A stretch of 39,086 nucleotides of DNA from an uncultured Clostridium sp. (GTDB lineage Bacteria > Bacillota > Clostridia > Lachnospirales > Lachnospiraceae): the NCBI RefSeq assembly GCF_900547735.1, contig NZ_URHZ01000055.1, positions 1 to 39,086 on the forward strand, in the 5' to 3' direction. Shown one piece after another: positions 25,179 to 32,567 of this stretch. The notes beneath the pieces were generated by a model. The model was not told the DNA's origin. It did no database searches and saw only the letters and a list, made by a program, of their open reading frames with translations. Every line of letters starts with the position of its first letter. Position 1 is the stretch's first letter. Made by a program: the position numbers and the translations under genes.

Positions 25179-25949
25179 TCAGAGACCCGGATAATCCTCC
25201 GCGCCAAACAGACGGCTCAGCTCCGCCGCCGCTTTTCGCGTCTCATGGAGGTAGAGCCGGCGCTGCTCCTCTTTCATATCAAAGCAGTACCCGCCGATGC
25301 TGATACAGAAAATCAGCTTGTTTCTCATTCCGAACACAGGAAATCCGATGGAAAAAAGTCCCGGTGTCAATAGCCCCTGCGTATGATCATAACCTCTTTT
25401 CCTGATTTCCTCCATCTCACGCCGCATGGCGTCTTTCTCTTCCTCCGTGATATCCAGGGAATCAATATAAGTGTCCGCCTTCTCCCGCTCCATATATGCC
25501 AGCAGAGGCCGGTTCGACGCCCCCTTATGGATTGGATAAATTCCTCCTACTCTCATCGAGAGCTGCAGGTCATCCTCCACATCTATCTTTTCCACACACA
25601 GGCTCTGCATATCCGCGCAGGAAGTCAGGATTACTCCCAGGCCGCATTTTCCCACCAGGTTTTTCATGATCGGATATGCCGTTTTCTCCAGCTCCTGGGA
25701 CTGAATCGCCCTGTAGCCAAGCAGCAGGCTCTTCTCCCCCAGATAATATTTTTTGCTGGCCTTCTCCTGTCTGAGAAAGCCGCTGTCTGCCAGTGTATAC
25801 AAAAGGCGGTAGGCCACCGTTGTACTCATGTTCATCTCCTCAGCCACAAAGCTCAGGGTAATTCCGTTGTACTTATGAAACAGATACAGCACATCCAGCG
25901 CGCGCTCCACCGTTTGAAGATTTTTTGATTTATCTTTTTCTTCTTTCAT
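25179..25949 (-). CDS. IclR family transcriptional regulator (distal paralogue)
   Basis: A 256-residue paralogue of the IclR protein downstream, similar over its full length (shared LQTVERALDVLYLF, KYYLGEKSLLLGY, GGIYPIHKGASNRPLLAY). Differences gather in the effector domain around residues 90-110 (GLGVILTSCADMQSLCVEK against the neighbour's DVYLTVSVDMQSLCVEK), which suggests a changed ligand. It has its own promoter, operator-like palindrome and terminator, so it is an independent unit, probably from tandem duplication. Whether it controls the same operon, as a second sensor, is open. Confidence 0.92.
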   Translation of the reverse strand: MKEEKDKSKNLQTVERALDVLYLFHKYNGITLSFVAEEMNMSTTVAYRLLYTLADSGFLRQEKASKKYYLGEKSLLLGYRAIQSQELEKTAYPIMKNLVGKCGLGVILTSCADMQSLCVEKIDVEDDLQLSMRVGGIYPIHKGASNRPLLAYMEREKADTYIDSLDITEEEKDAMRREMEEIRKRGYDHTQGLLTPGLFSIGFPVFGMRNKLIFCISIGGYCFDMKEEQRRLYLHETRKAAAELSRLFGAEDYPGL

Positions 25950-26000
25950 TGCAGTTCCTTCTCCCCGGCCGGTTCCCCCGCTTGGAAATCGGCAATTTAT

Positions 26001-26047
26001 AATGGTATTCCATTCCTATGATATAATCGCAGCCATCCATCTGTCAA
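26001..26047 (-). promoter_or_regulatory. Promoter and palindrome of the distal IclR gene
   Basis: On the minus strand TTGACA (26047-26042), 18-bp spacer, TATCAT (26023-26018). Just downstream, over the expected start of transcription, is the dyad AATGGTATTCCATT (26001-26014), a plausible site for autorepression by an IclR-type dimer. Confidence 0.6.
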
Positions 26048-26119
26048 TCACTATTCTCTGCCGGAAAATGCAATAAGGATTCCGCCGCTGATTCCTTCGG
26101 CATTTTCCGCGCAGTCCAT

Positions 26120-26312
26120 GTTACTGTTCACTCCGTGCCCAGCAACATGCTTCGCGATGCACAGAAACGGCAAAAAGCGCCGTTGATTGTAATGAAAAGT
26201 CCGCATCGCGCACTTTTCGTTGCGTCGCGCCGTAACCCTCGGGTTTTCTGTGACTTTCGCTTTGCTCCACTCACAAAAAACACCTCGCGGAATACTGCCC
26301 GTGAACAGTAAC
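26120..26312. repeat. Inverted-repeat element, copy 1 (interrupted)
   Basis: Bounded by perfect 12-bp inverted ends, GTTACTGTTCAC and GTGAACAGTAAC. The interior matches the copy at 28983-29135 almost base for base, except that about 40 bp have been inserted near 26185. The interior also has CTTCGCGATGC and GCCGTAACCCTCGGG segments. The element does not encode a protein; the open frame across 26051-26386 simply reads through it. It fills most of the 473-bp gap between the distal IclR gene and the HPt gene. Confidence 0.85.
26185..26224 (-). repeat. Small REP-like hairpin, copy 3, nested in the larger element
   Basis: Compared with the second copy of the larger element, this stretch is an insertion. 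It carries AATGAAAAG, CGCATCGCGCA, CTTTTCGTTGC, the reverse orientation of the hairpin at 25075-25115. It therefore shows the short hairpin inside the longer one. Confidence 0.7.
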
Positions 26313-26350
26313 CAGTCCTTCGGCCGTCTGGTCGGAAAATGTCGAATCGC

Positions 26351-26379
26351 TTGAATTATCCTCCTCTTTATATTATAAT
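26351..26379 (+). promoter_or_regulatory. SigA-type promoter of the HPt gene
   Basis: TTGAAT (26351-26356), exactly 17 bp, TATAAT (26374-26379), 44 bases before the HPt start codon. Confidence 0.75.
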
Positions 26380-26422
26380 AAACCATATCTAAACAAGTAA
26401 AAATGACCGGAGGTCCAATTAG

Positions 26423-26773
26423 ATGAGGCTTGAAACTTTCTATCAGATAATCGGCTCAGAATATGCAACACTCCTGGAACGTTTTTGCAATAACGAAAGT
26501 CTGCTGGACAAATTTGTGACGGGTTTTCCCGACGATCCCGTATTTCATTTTCTGCAGGAAGCCGTTGATACGGCCGATTACGGCGCCGTTGAGAATTATG
26601 CCCATGCCCTGAAGGGCGTGGCGGCCAATCTGGGATTTAACAGGCTTCAGTCCGCCTGTTCCGCTCTTGTCCTTAGCGTACGGGAGGGTCATCCGGAAGA
26701 TATTCCGGAACACTTTGATAAAGCTCAAAGGGAATATACGATTATCATCAACGAGATACATAAGAACAGCTAG
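26423..26773 (+). CDS. HPt domain phosphotransfer protein
   Basis: A 116-residue single-domain histidine phosphotransfer protein. The phosphorylated residue is His61 in the motif YAHALKGVAANLGF, and the surrounding sequence is helical. It relays phosphate between a hybrid sensor kinase and a receiver domain; a REC domain is encoded next (REC-PAS-GGDEF protein), a natural partner. No histidine kinase lies in the window, so the donor is elsewhere. The start is ATG with CGGAGGT upstream. A terminator follows, yet it may be leaky and let some transcription reach the cyclase gene. Confidence 0.9.
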   Translation: MRLETFYQIIGSEYATLLERFCNNESLLDKFVTGFPDDPVFHFLQEAVDTADYGAVENYAHALKGVAANLGFNRLQSACSALVLSVREGHPEDIPEHFDKAQREYTIIINEIHKNS

Positions 26774-26791
26774 TGAACAGCCATGTGCAGT

Positions 26792-26830
26792 AAACCGGCA
26801 GGAGGCTCCAGGCCTTCTGCCGGTTTTCTT
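26792..26830 (+). terminator. Terminator or attenuator between the HPt and GGDEF genes
   Basis: AACCGGCAG (26793-26801) and CTGCCGGTT (26817-26825) with inner AGG/CCT pairing, then TTCTT. The U-run is short, so read-through is likely. Confidence 0.65.
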
Positions 26831-26895
26831 ATCTGCCTCAGGTCCTCTGCCGTACCCGGCTCTCTTCCCGGCAGACTGATGAAAGAAGGTGAAAC

Positions 26896-28980
26896 ATGTC
26901 CGGAAAAAACAAGATATTAATCGTGGACGATGACATGATAACAAGGAACATCGCAAAGCTGATTTTCAAAAACAACTTTGAGGTGCTGGAAGCCGAGAAC
27001 GGCCGGTCTGCGCTCTTTTTACTGGAGCAGCACCGCCAGGATCTGGTTTTTATCATCTGTGACATCTCCATGCCGGTCATGGACGGTTTTACATTTCTCC
27101 GGGAAAAGAACAAATCCGTTTATAATAACGGCATCCCGGTCATTATCATTACCTCCGTTGGGGATGATAAAGTCAAACAGCAGGCAATTTCGCTGGGCGC
27201 CGCCGATTTCGTCGATAAGCCGTTAGATCCCGGCCTTGTTCGGCTGAGGGTGAATAATGTCCTCTCCAACTACGGTATCGGGTATGCATATAACGACTCA
27301 CTGCAGAGAGAGTTTCTGGATCTGATTAACCGGCAGCTCCGGGGAGGAACCCTGTGTGTCTACGATTTGCCGGACTATCCCGTTTACTATGCAAGCGAGT
27401 CCCTGTCACACTACCTGGGCTACCGGAGTTCGGAAGATCTCCTCACCTCCCTGGATGGAAAATGGCAGAATCTCATCTCCCCGGACGAGTCCGCCGAAGC
27501 GGAGAGAACCATGAGGGAACAGCTTTCCGGCAGAGGGGAGTTCATCCGTGAATACCGCCTGCGCAAAATAGACGGTGAAACGATCTGGATCCGCGAAAAC
27601 GGAAGATATGCCCACGACGATTCAAACGGCAAAAAAATTGTTTCACTCTGCATCGACATCACCGAGATGAAAAATGCGGAGGAAAAAGCACGCTACAACG
27701 AACAGCTCGCCAATATTGCCCTGGAGAGCACCAGCATCAGTATCTGGGAATACGATTTTAAAACAAAGAGCATAATCCAGGGACATAATTCGTCCGAGAT
27801 ACACGGCTTTGACACCGTAATTCCCAATATTCCGCAGTCCTTCATCGACTCCGAATACGTCCATCCCGACAGCGCCCATGCCTTTGTCAGGATGTATGAA
27901 GATTTGGCCAACGGCGCAAAAAAGGCGGAGGGTATCTTTAAAATCAGGACAACGGACCGCTCCGGGTATTGGTACGAACAGATCCACTACACCAATACAT
28001 TTGACAAAAAGGGCAAGCCTTACCGTGCCATCGGCATATCAAGCGATGTGACGGAACAGCGGATGATGCTTGAACAGTATGAGCGGGAAATTGAATTTAA
28101 TAAGACGCTGCCATCGGATATTTTCTCTACAATCAGGGTCAATATCACCAGAAACAGAATTGAAGAAAGCCATACCGACCTTCCGGAGGACCGGTCCTTT
28201 ATAAACAGCCTCACCCTTGACCGTCTTCCTGAAATGCTGGCCCGGATTCCAGGCATCACCGAAGAGGCAGCCGCGTATTTCCACTCCCTCTCAAAAGATT
28301 CTATCTGCCGGTTAATTTCCGAGGACACCCATATCATTAACTATGAGTTTATACGAAATATAGACGGCGTTCCGGCCTGGATCAGTTTCGAACTTCATAT
28401 CATGACGGATCCTATCAATAACGATCTGCTGGCCTTCGTCTACTTCAGGAACATAGACAAACAACACCGGGAAATGGAACGTTTAAAACAACTGGCCGAG
28501 CGCGACCAGATGACAGGACTCTATAACCATGACACTACCCTCACTTTGATAAAAGAATATCTCTCGGACGAGGGCGCCGGCCAGAAACATGCCCTTTTTA
28601 TGATCGACGTAAATAAGTTCAAATCGATTAACGATAATTTCGGCCATATGCCGGGTGACCATGTTCTGGTGGAGGTCGCACGGAGGATCCGCTCCGTCTT
28701 CAGGAATGACGATATCGTAGGCCGGATCGGCGGTGATGAATTTATGGCTCTGATCAAAAATATATCCTCCGCCGCCCTGGCCGAGAAGAAAGCCCGGGAA
28801 CTGGCCAATGCCACTCATTTTTCCTGCTGCGGTATTTCTGTGGATATCAGCTGCAGTATCGGAGTTGCTCTGTTTGATGATAAATCCTCCGATTTCGGGG
28901 AACTCTACAGCAGGGCGGATGCCGCAATGTACAGGGCAAAGCAGTCCGACGGTACAGGGTTTATCATTAATACCGACTAA
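26896..28980 (+). CDS. REC-PAS-PAS-GGDEF response regulator, diguanylate cyclase
   Basis: 694 residues. The N-terminal receiver (about 5-125) has acidic residues DDD at 11-13, phosphoacceptor Asp56 in IICDISMPVMDGF, and a conserved Lys in the VDKPLDPG loop. Two PAS/PAC segments follow (about 140-260 with KIDGETIWIRENG, and 275-395), then a less clear PAS-like region to about 535. The C-terminal GGDEF domain (about 540-690) is intact: GGDEF at 612-616 and a product-inhibition site R603-x-x-D606 five residues before it. It should make c-di-GMP when phosphorylated, probably through the HPt protein encoded upstream. The start has AGAAGG before it. Confidence 0.92.
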   Translation: MSGKNKILIVDDDMITRNIAKLIFKNNFEVLEAENGRSALFLLEQHRQDLVFIICDISMPVMDGFTFLREKNKSVYNNGIPVIIITSVGDDKVKQQAISLGAADFVDKPLDPGLVRLRVNNVLSNYGIGYAYNDSLQREFLDLINRQLRGGTLCVYDLPDYPVYYASESLSHYLGYRSSEDLLTSLDGKWQNLISPDESAEAERTMREQLSGRGEFIREYRLRKIDGETIWIRENGRYAHDDSNGKKIVSLCIDITEMKNAEEKARYNEQLANIALESTSISIWEYDFKTKSIIQGHNSSEIHGFDTVIPNIPQSFIDSEYVHPDSAHAFVRMYEDLANGAKKAEGIFKIRTTDRSGYWYEQIHYTNTFDKKGKPYRAIGISSDVTEQRMMLEQYEREIEFNKTLPSDIFSTIRVNITRNRIEESHTDLPEDRSFINSLTLDRLPEMLARIPGITEEAAAYFHSLSKDSICRLISEDTHIINYEFIRNIDGVPAWISFELHIMTDPINNDLLAFVYFRNIDKQHREMERLKQLAERDQMTGLYNHDTTLTLIKEYLSDEGAGQKHALFMIDVNKFKSINDNFGHMPGDHVLVEVARRIRSVFRNDDIVGRIGGDEFMALIKNISSAALAEKKARELANATHFSCCGISVDISCSIGVALFDDKSSDFGELYSRADAAMYRAKQSDGTGFIINTD

Positions 28981-28982
28981 AC

Positions 28983-29135
28983 GTTACTGTCCACTCCGTG
29001 CCCAGCAACACGCTTCGCGATGCACAGAAACGGCAAAAAACGCCGTTTCGCGCCGTAACCCTCGGGTTTTCTGTGACTTTCGCTTTGCTCCACTCACAAA
29101 AAACACCTCGCGGAATACTGCCCGTGAGCAGTAAC
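28983..29135. repeat. Inverted-repeat element, copy 2 (uninterrupted)
   Basis: A 153-bp copy starting two bases after the cyclase stop codon. The ends are GTTACTGTCCAC and GTGAGCAGTAAC. Apart from a few substitutions and the missing 40-bp insertion it equals the copy at 26120-26312. The placement suggests it may also stabilise or end the cyclase mRNA. The two copies flank the HPt-GGDEF pair as direct repeats. Confidence 0.85.
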
Positions 29136-29174
29136 GATTAAGCAACAATTAAAAGTTCTTCCGTACTTTCCCTG

Positions 29175-29203
29175 TTTACTTTCGAACATCCGTTTGGTAT
29201 AAT
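29175..29203 (+). promoter_or_regulatory. SOS promoter: LexA box inside the spacer
   Basis: -35 TTTACT (29175-29180), 17-bp spacer, -10 TATAAT (29198-29203). The spacer holds CGAACATCCGTTTG (29183-29196), which fits the Gram-positive LexA (DinR) box CGAAC-N4-GTTYG exactly. LexA bound here would block RNA polymerase, so the polymerase-YolD operon should be induced by DNA damage. Confidence 0.85.
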
Positions 29204-29255
29204 AAACATAGAACCCATCCGGGAAATTTCTATATAATATCAGCGGGAGGATGCC

Positions 29256-30521
29256 ATGTCGGATCATATCTATCTCTGTATTGATTTAAAATCTTTCTAT
29301 GCCTCGGTAGAATGCGCCGAGCGCGGCCTCAATCCGTTAACAACGAATCTGGTGGTCGCCGATCCCGAACGTGAGAGGGGTACCATCTGTCTGGCCGTCT
29401 CACCCTCTCTGAAAGCACTCGGCGTCCCCAACCGGTGCCGGGTATATGAGATCCCTGCGGGAATTGAATATATTATGGCTCCTCCGCGGATGCAGCTCTA
29501 CATTGAGTATTCCGCAGAAATCTATGCCATTTACCTGAAATATATCTCGAAAGAAGACATTTACGTCTATTCCGTAGATGAGGCGTTTCTGGATGTCACC
29601 GACTATCTGGAGCTTTACCAGCTTACGGCAAGAGAACTGGGTGTGCGCATCATGGACGACATCCGCGGTTTCCTGGGCATTACGGCCACCTGCGGGATCG
29701 GGACGAATCTTTATCTGAGTAAGATCGCCCTGGATATCACGGCGAAACACACGAAGGATAATATCGGTTATCTGGATGAGTCCCTGTATCAGAAGACTCT
29801 TTGGAACCACAAACCTCTCACCGACTTCTGGCGGATCGGAAAGGGGATATCCGGCCGTCTTGCAGGCGTCGGCATCTATACGATGGGGGATATTGCACAC
29901 GCAGATGAGGCCATACTTTATAAATTGATTGGAGTGGATGCGGAATACCTGATCGATCACGCCTGGGGCCGCGAACCTACTACAATCGCCGAGATTAAAG
30001 CATACCGCCCAAAGGACAGTTCTCTGTCCACGGTCCAGGTTCTGATGACGGACTACAGTTATGAAGACGGACTGCTGATTCTCAAAGAGATGGTGGATCT
30101 GCTCTGCCTGGACCTGGTCGATAAAAATCTCGTCACCAATTCCCTGTCCCTCTACGTCGGCTACGCCCAAAAAGGTACAAAGTCGTCAAGGGGAAGCGTC
30201 ACGATGCCGGTTACGACAAATTCGGTAAAGGTCATCACAAAACATTTTACACAACTGTACCAGGATATTGTCAACCGGCTCGTCCCCATCCGCCGGCTTG
30301 GCATCTCCTTTAATAAACTGGTGGACGAGGCTTATGAACAGTATGATCTGTTTACGGATCCCGCCGAATTACAGAAGGACCGTGATGTTCAGCAGGCCGT
30401 CCTGAATATTAAAAAGAAGTTCGGGAATAACGCCATTTTAAAGGGCATGGATTTACAGAAGGCAGCCACAACGCAGGAACGCAACCAGCAGATAGGAGGT
30501 CACAAGAGCGGTGAGCAGTGA
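29256..30521 (+). CDS. Y-family (UmuC/DinB-like) translesion DNA polymerase
   Basis: 421 residues. The palm catalytic acids are visible: Asp10 in CIDLKSFYASVE and Asp108-Glu109 in YSVDEAFLDV. The helix-hairpin-helix region and little-finger domain follow (about 190-400). It copies damaged DNA with low fidelity. The pairing with a YolD-like gene points to the UvrX/UmuC-like group found on Firmicutes chromosomes and prophages rather than plain DinB. The start has GGGAGG upstream, and the gene overlaps the next by 11 bp. Its control by LexA is visible in the promoter. Confidence 0.93.
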   Translation: MSDHIYLCIDLKSFYASVECAERGLNPLTTNLVVADPERERGTICLAVSPSLKALGVPNRCRVYEIPAGIEYIMAPPRMQLYIEYSAEIYAIYLKYISKEDIYVYSVDEAFLDVTDYLELYQLTARELGVRIMDDIRGFLGITATCGIGTNLYLSKIALDITAKHTKDNIGYLDESLYQKTLWNHKPLTDFWRIGKGISGRLAGVGIYTMGDIAHADEAILYKLIGVDAEYLIDHAWGREPTTIAEIKAYRPKDSSLSTVQVLMTDYSYEDGLLILKEMVDLLCLDLVDKNLVTNSLSLYVGYAQKGTKSSRGSVTMPVTTNSVKVITKHFTQLYQDIVNRLVPIRRLGISFNKLVDEAYEQYDLFTDPAELQKDRDVQQAVLNIKKKFGNNAILKGMDLQKAATTQERNQQIGGHKSGEQ

Positions 30522-30837
30522 GAAAACAGAACGGGCAAAAATCTTTGCTCCCTTTGACTGTCTGAAGGGATTTCGTGAGGCGCTGGCTCAGAAGGAGCGC
30601 ATCATCGTTCCCCGCTCCGAACTCTCCGAAGAGAGCAAGGAGGAACTCGACCGGCGGCTCCGCCAGGTAAAAAAGAACGACATTATCACTGTTATCTATT
30701 TCCGAAACGGTGAATATATCAAAATCACCGGCATGGTCTCCTCCTTGGAGCTGACCAGCCGGATCCTGAAAATCATCAATACGAGGATCCGTTTTGATGA
30801 TATCTATGAGATACAGGGAGATTTTTTCGAGTTATAG
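30511..30837 (+). CDS. YolD-like protein
   Basis: A 108-residue protein of the YolD-like family (Pfam PF08863). It begins with a GTG codon ten bases after AGGAGGT and overlaps the polymerase gene, so translation is coupled. Typical features are the APFDCLKGFREAL segment near the N-terminus and the C-terminal IRFDDIYEI. YolD proteins accompany Y-family polymerases and have been proposed as UmuD-like partners; the exact role is not settled. Confidence 0.88.
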   Translation: MSSEKTERAKIFAPFDCLKGFREALAQKERIIVPRSELSEESKEELDRRLRQVKKNDIITVIYFRNGEYIKITGMVSSLELTSRILKIINTRIRFDDIYEIQGDFFEL

Positions 30838-31134
30838 GCAATTTGAATTTCCACTGTGAAGTGAAGCGTAAGGGGGAGCAGCGGGCGTTGCTCCCCTCCG
30901 TGCATAAACGTTTTCCCATACTTATGTGGTTTTGGAAGAACCGGCTGGGGTGCCGTTCCTTCTGTAAAAGGGCTTCCGTTTTCTGCCGTAGCCTGTATTT
31001 CACCATGCCTTAAGAAACAGGCCGCAGTCACCCTGCTCCAGGTTAAGCCTGATAAGCCCGCAGCCGCCCGGTAAACCGGCCTTATCAGAAAAGGTAAAAT
31101 GCTCCGGCTCTTGCCGGTCGGCATTTATCAGCTT
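30838..31134. other. Gene-free region with hairpins
   Basis: No believable gene lies in these 297 bp between the convergent yolD-like and acetyltransferase genes. Two dyads are visible: GGGGAGCA/TGCTCCCC (about 30873-30896) and CTGATAAG/CTTATCAG (about 31049-31088). Neither is followed by a clear U-run. They may serve as poor terminators or be remnants of dispersed repeats. Confidence 0.5.
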
Positions 31135-31641
31135 TTAACAGGCGGCTTCATCCGCCGCCCCCAAATCCAGGCAAAAGAAGTCACTGTCTTCATAAGGATA
31201 ATCATAGAGAACCGGCACCTGTTCCATCCCGACTTTTTTGAAACCGGCTCTCTCATAGAAACGATGGGCCCGGTCCGTATTCTTCGGTGTATCCAGGTAC
31301 AGCGCTTTGATTCCGGTGTCTTCGGCGTAGCGGAGCAGCTTCTCATACAGCCTGCGTCCCAGATGGCAGGGCGCGCTTCTGTACTCCTCGTAGGTAAAGA
31401 ATTTCTTCAGGACGGCAATTCCATTGCCAAAGTTCATCAGTCCAATGCTGCCTGCTATCTTCCCGTTGTCCTCAGCTACCCAGAAGCAGCCTCCATTTTT
31501 CATATACTTTTCCCTTATATTAAGAAGCTCCGGCTGATCATCAACCGATACGAACGGCCGTGTTCCATCATTCTGGCAATGAAGCACCAATGCAATCACT
31601 TCATCCCGGTCTTCTTCCCTATAGGTTCTGATTTCCACCAT
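31135..31641 (-). CDS. GNAT family N-acetyltransferase
   Basis: A 168-residue acetyl-CoA-dependent acetyltransferase. The fold order is clear: MVEIRTYREEDRDEVIALV (beta1-alpha1), CFWVAEDNGKIAGSIGL (beta2-3), the acetyl-CoA loop region CHLGRRLYEKLLRYAE, and the C-terminal TDRAHRFYERAGFKKVG. The substrate is unknown. GGAGGG lies before the ATG. It is 32 bp behind the YczE-like gene and probably in its operon, opposite a LysR gene. Confidence 0.88.
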   Translation of the reverse strand: MVEIRTYREEDRDEVIALVLHCQNDGTRPFVSVDDQPELLNIREKYMKNGGCFWVAEDNGKIAGSIGLMNFGNGIAVLKKFFTYEEYRSAPCHLGRRLYEKLLRYAEDTGIKALYLDTPKNTDRAHRFYERAGFKKVGMEQVPVLYDYPYEDSDFFCLDLGAADEAAC

Positions 31642-31673
31642 TTCTTTTCCCTCCGTTATTGATTATTAAAATT

Positions 31674-32309
31674 TCATGCGTTCTTTCTGAAAATAGCCGT
31701 CCGCGTCCACTTTCTGGACACCGAGACCGCGTAACCGATAGTCAGAGTAATAATGACCGTGCCAATTCCCAGAGGACCGCGTACCAGCAGAAGTGTGGTA
31801 AAACCACTGATTTCAATCAGGAAACGCGACTTTTTTACATCCCATGAGAAGTAATCGGCAATTGCCAGCATAAGGCCGTCGATTGGCATCCGGGGATAGC
31901 CCGTTTCCACATAGACACCGGTTCCAAGCCCCACCAGGGCATAACCTGCAAAAAACAGAAAACATTTCATCGGTACCGTCTCCGGAAGGGAGAACGAAAA
32001 TACGGCGTCCCTGGCCATATCCAACAATATTCCTTTGAGGGCAATGGGGATAATGCAGTATAAATCGGCCCTTTTATTAAGAAACGCGGCAATGCACCAG
32101 AAACAGCCCTGAATGATAACGGACCAGGAGCCGATCGAAAGTGCCGTTAACCGCTCCAGTCCTGCAAACACGCCGTTCCACGCATCGACTCCCCAGCCGG
32201 TTTTCAGAACCGCCGCTACTCCTATACAGGTCATGAAAAGTCCGAGCAGATAGACCGCCACCCTCTTTACGCACAGCACATTACTCTCTCTTTCTCCCAT
32301 AGTTACCAT
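31674..32309 (-). CDS. YczE/YyaS family membrane protein
   Basis: A 211-residue integral membrane protein with five or so hydrophobic segments, of the YczE/YyaS/YitT-like group (COG2364). Features are KTGWGVDAWNGVFAGL near the start, GLGTGVYVETGYPRMPIDGLML in the middle and GPLGIGTVIITLTIGYAV near the end. Bacillus subtilis YczE is linked to antibiotic production, but the molecular role is unknown. The start is ATG 32309 with GGGAAAG upstream. Divergent from the LysR gene at 32568. Confidence 0.82.
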   Translation of the reverse strand: MVTMGERESNVLCVKRVAVYLLGLFMTCIGVAAVLKTGWGVDAWNGVFAGLERLTALSIGSWSVIIQGCFWCIAAFLNKRADLYCIIPIALKGILLDMARDAVFSFSLPETVPMKCFLFFAGYALVGLGTGVYVETGYPRMPIDGLMLAIADYFSWDVKKSRFLIEISGFTTLLLVRGPLGIGTVIITLTIGYAVSVSRKWTRTAIFRKNA

Positions 32310-32362
32310 ACTTCTTTCCCGGTATACTTTTTTTATCCGCCCCTCAGCCTGGTATACATCTC

Positions 32363-32430
32363 CACTTGATATGCTTCTTCACTTGATATGCTTCTTCACT
32401 TGCTATACTTCTCCACTTGTTATACTTCTC
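32363..32430. repeat. 17-bp tandem repeat (four units)
   Basis: Four units of the form CACTTGATATGCTTCTT, starting at 32363, 32380, 32397 and 32414, with a degenerate unit before them. The third and fourth have TATACTTCTC endings. They lie in the shared promoter region of the YczE-like and LysR genes and could bind a regulator or alter spacing. Confidence 0.8.
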
Positions 32431-32513
32431 TGCATTCACTTTCTTGACAATTGCTGTTTGTTATTTTATAGTAACATAAAGAGATAATTCAGTCTAATAA
32501 GAAAAACAAATTC

Positions 32514-32543
32514 ATCAATTCAGAAATACTGAATTGATATAAT
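32514..32543 (+). promoter_or_regulatory. LysR operator dyad and -10 box
   Basis: A perfect dyad, ATCAATTCAG (32514-32523) and CTGAATTGAT (32529-32538) with a 5-nt centre. It fits the T-N11-A rule for LysR sites. The right arm runs into the -10 TATAAT (32538-32543) of the LysR gene, so binding should repress it while leaving the divergent gene open to activation. Confidence 0.75.
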
Positions 32544-32567
32544 AAAGCTATGGAAGGATGCAGGCGC

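Noticed and set aside
26051..26386. 111-codon frame as a small protein
   Set aside because: It lies wholly over an inverted-repeat element that has a non-coding copy elsewhere and it crosses the HPt promoter.
26120..29135. Insertion sequence or transposon around the HPt-GGDEF genes
   Set aside because: No transposase is present and I could not define target-site duplications, so only repeats are reported.
30804..31124. 106-codon minus-strand frame
   Set aside because: It covers the end of the yolD-like gene and hairpins, shows no family feature and lacks a ribosome site.
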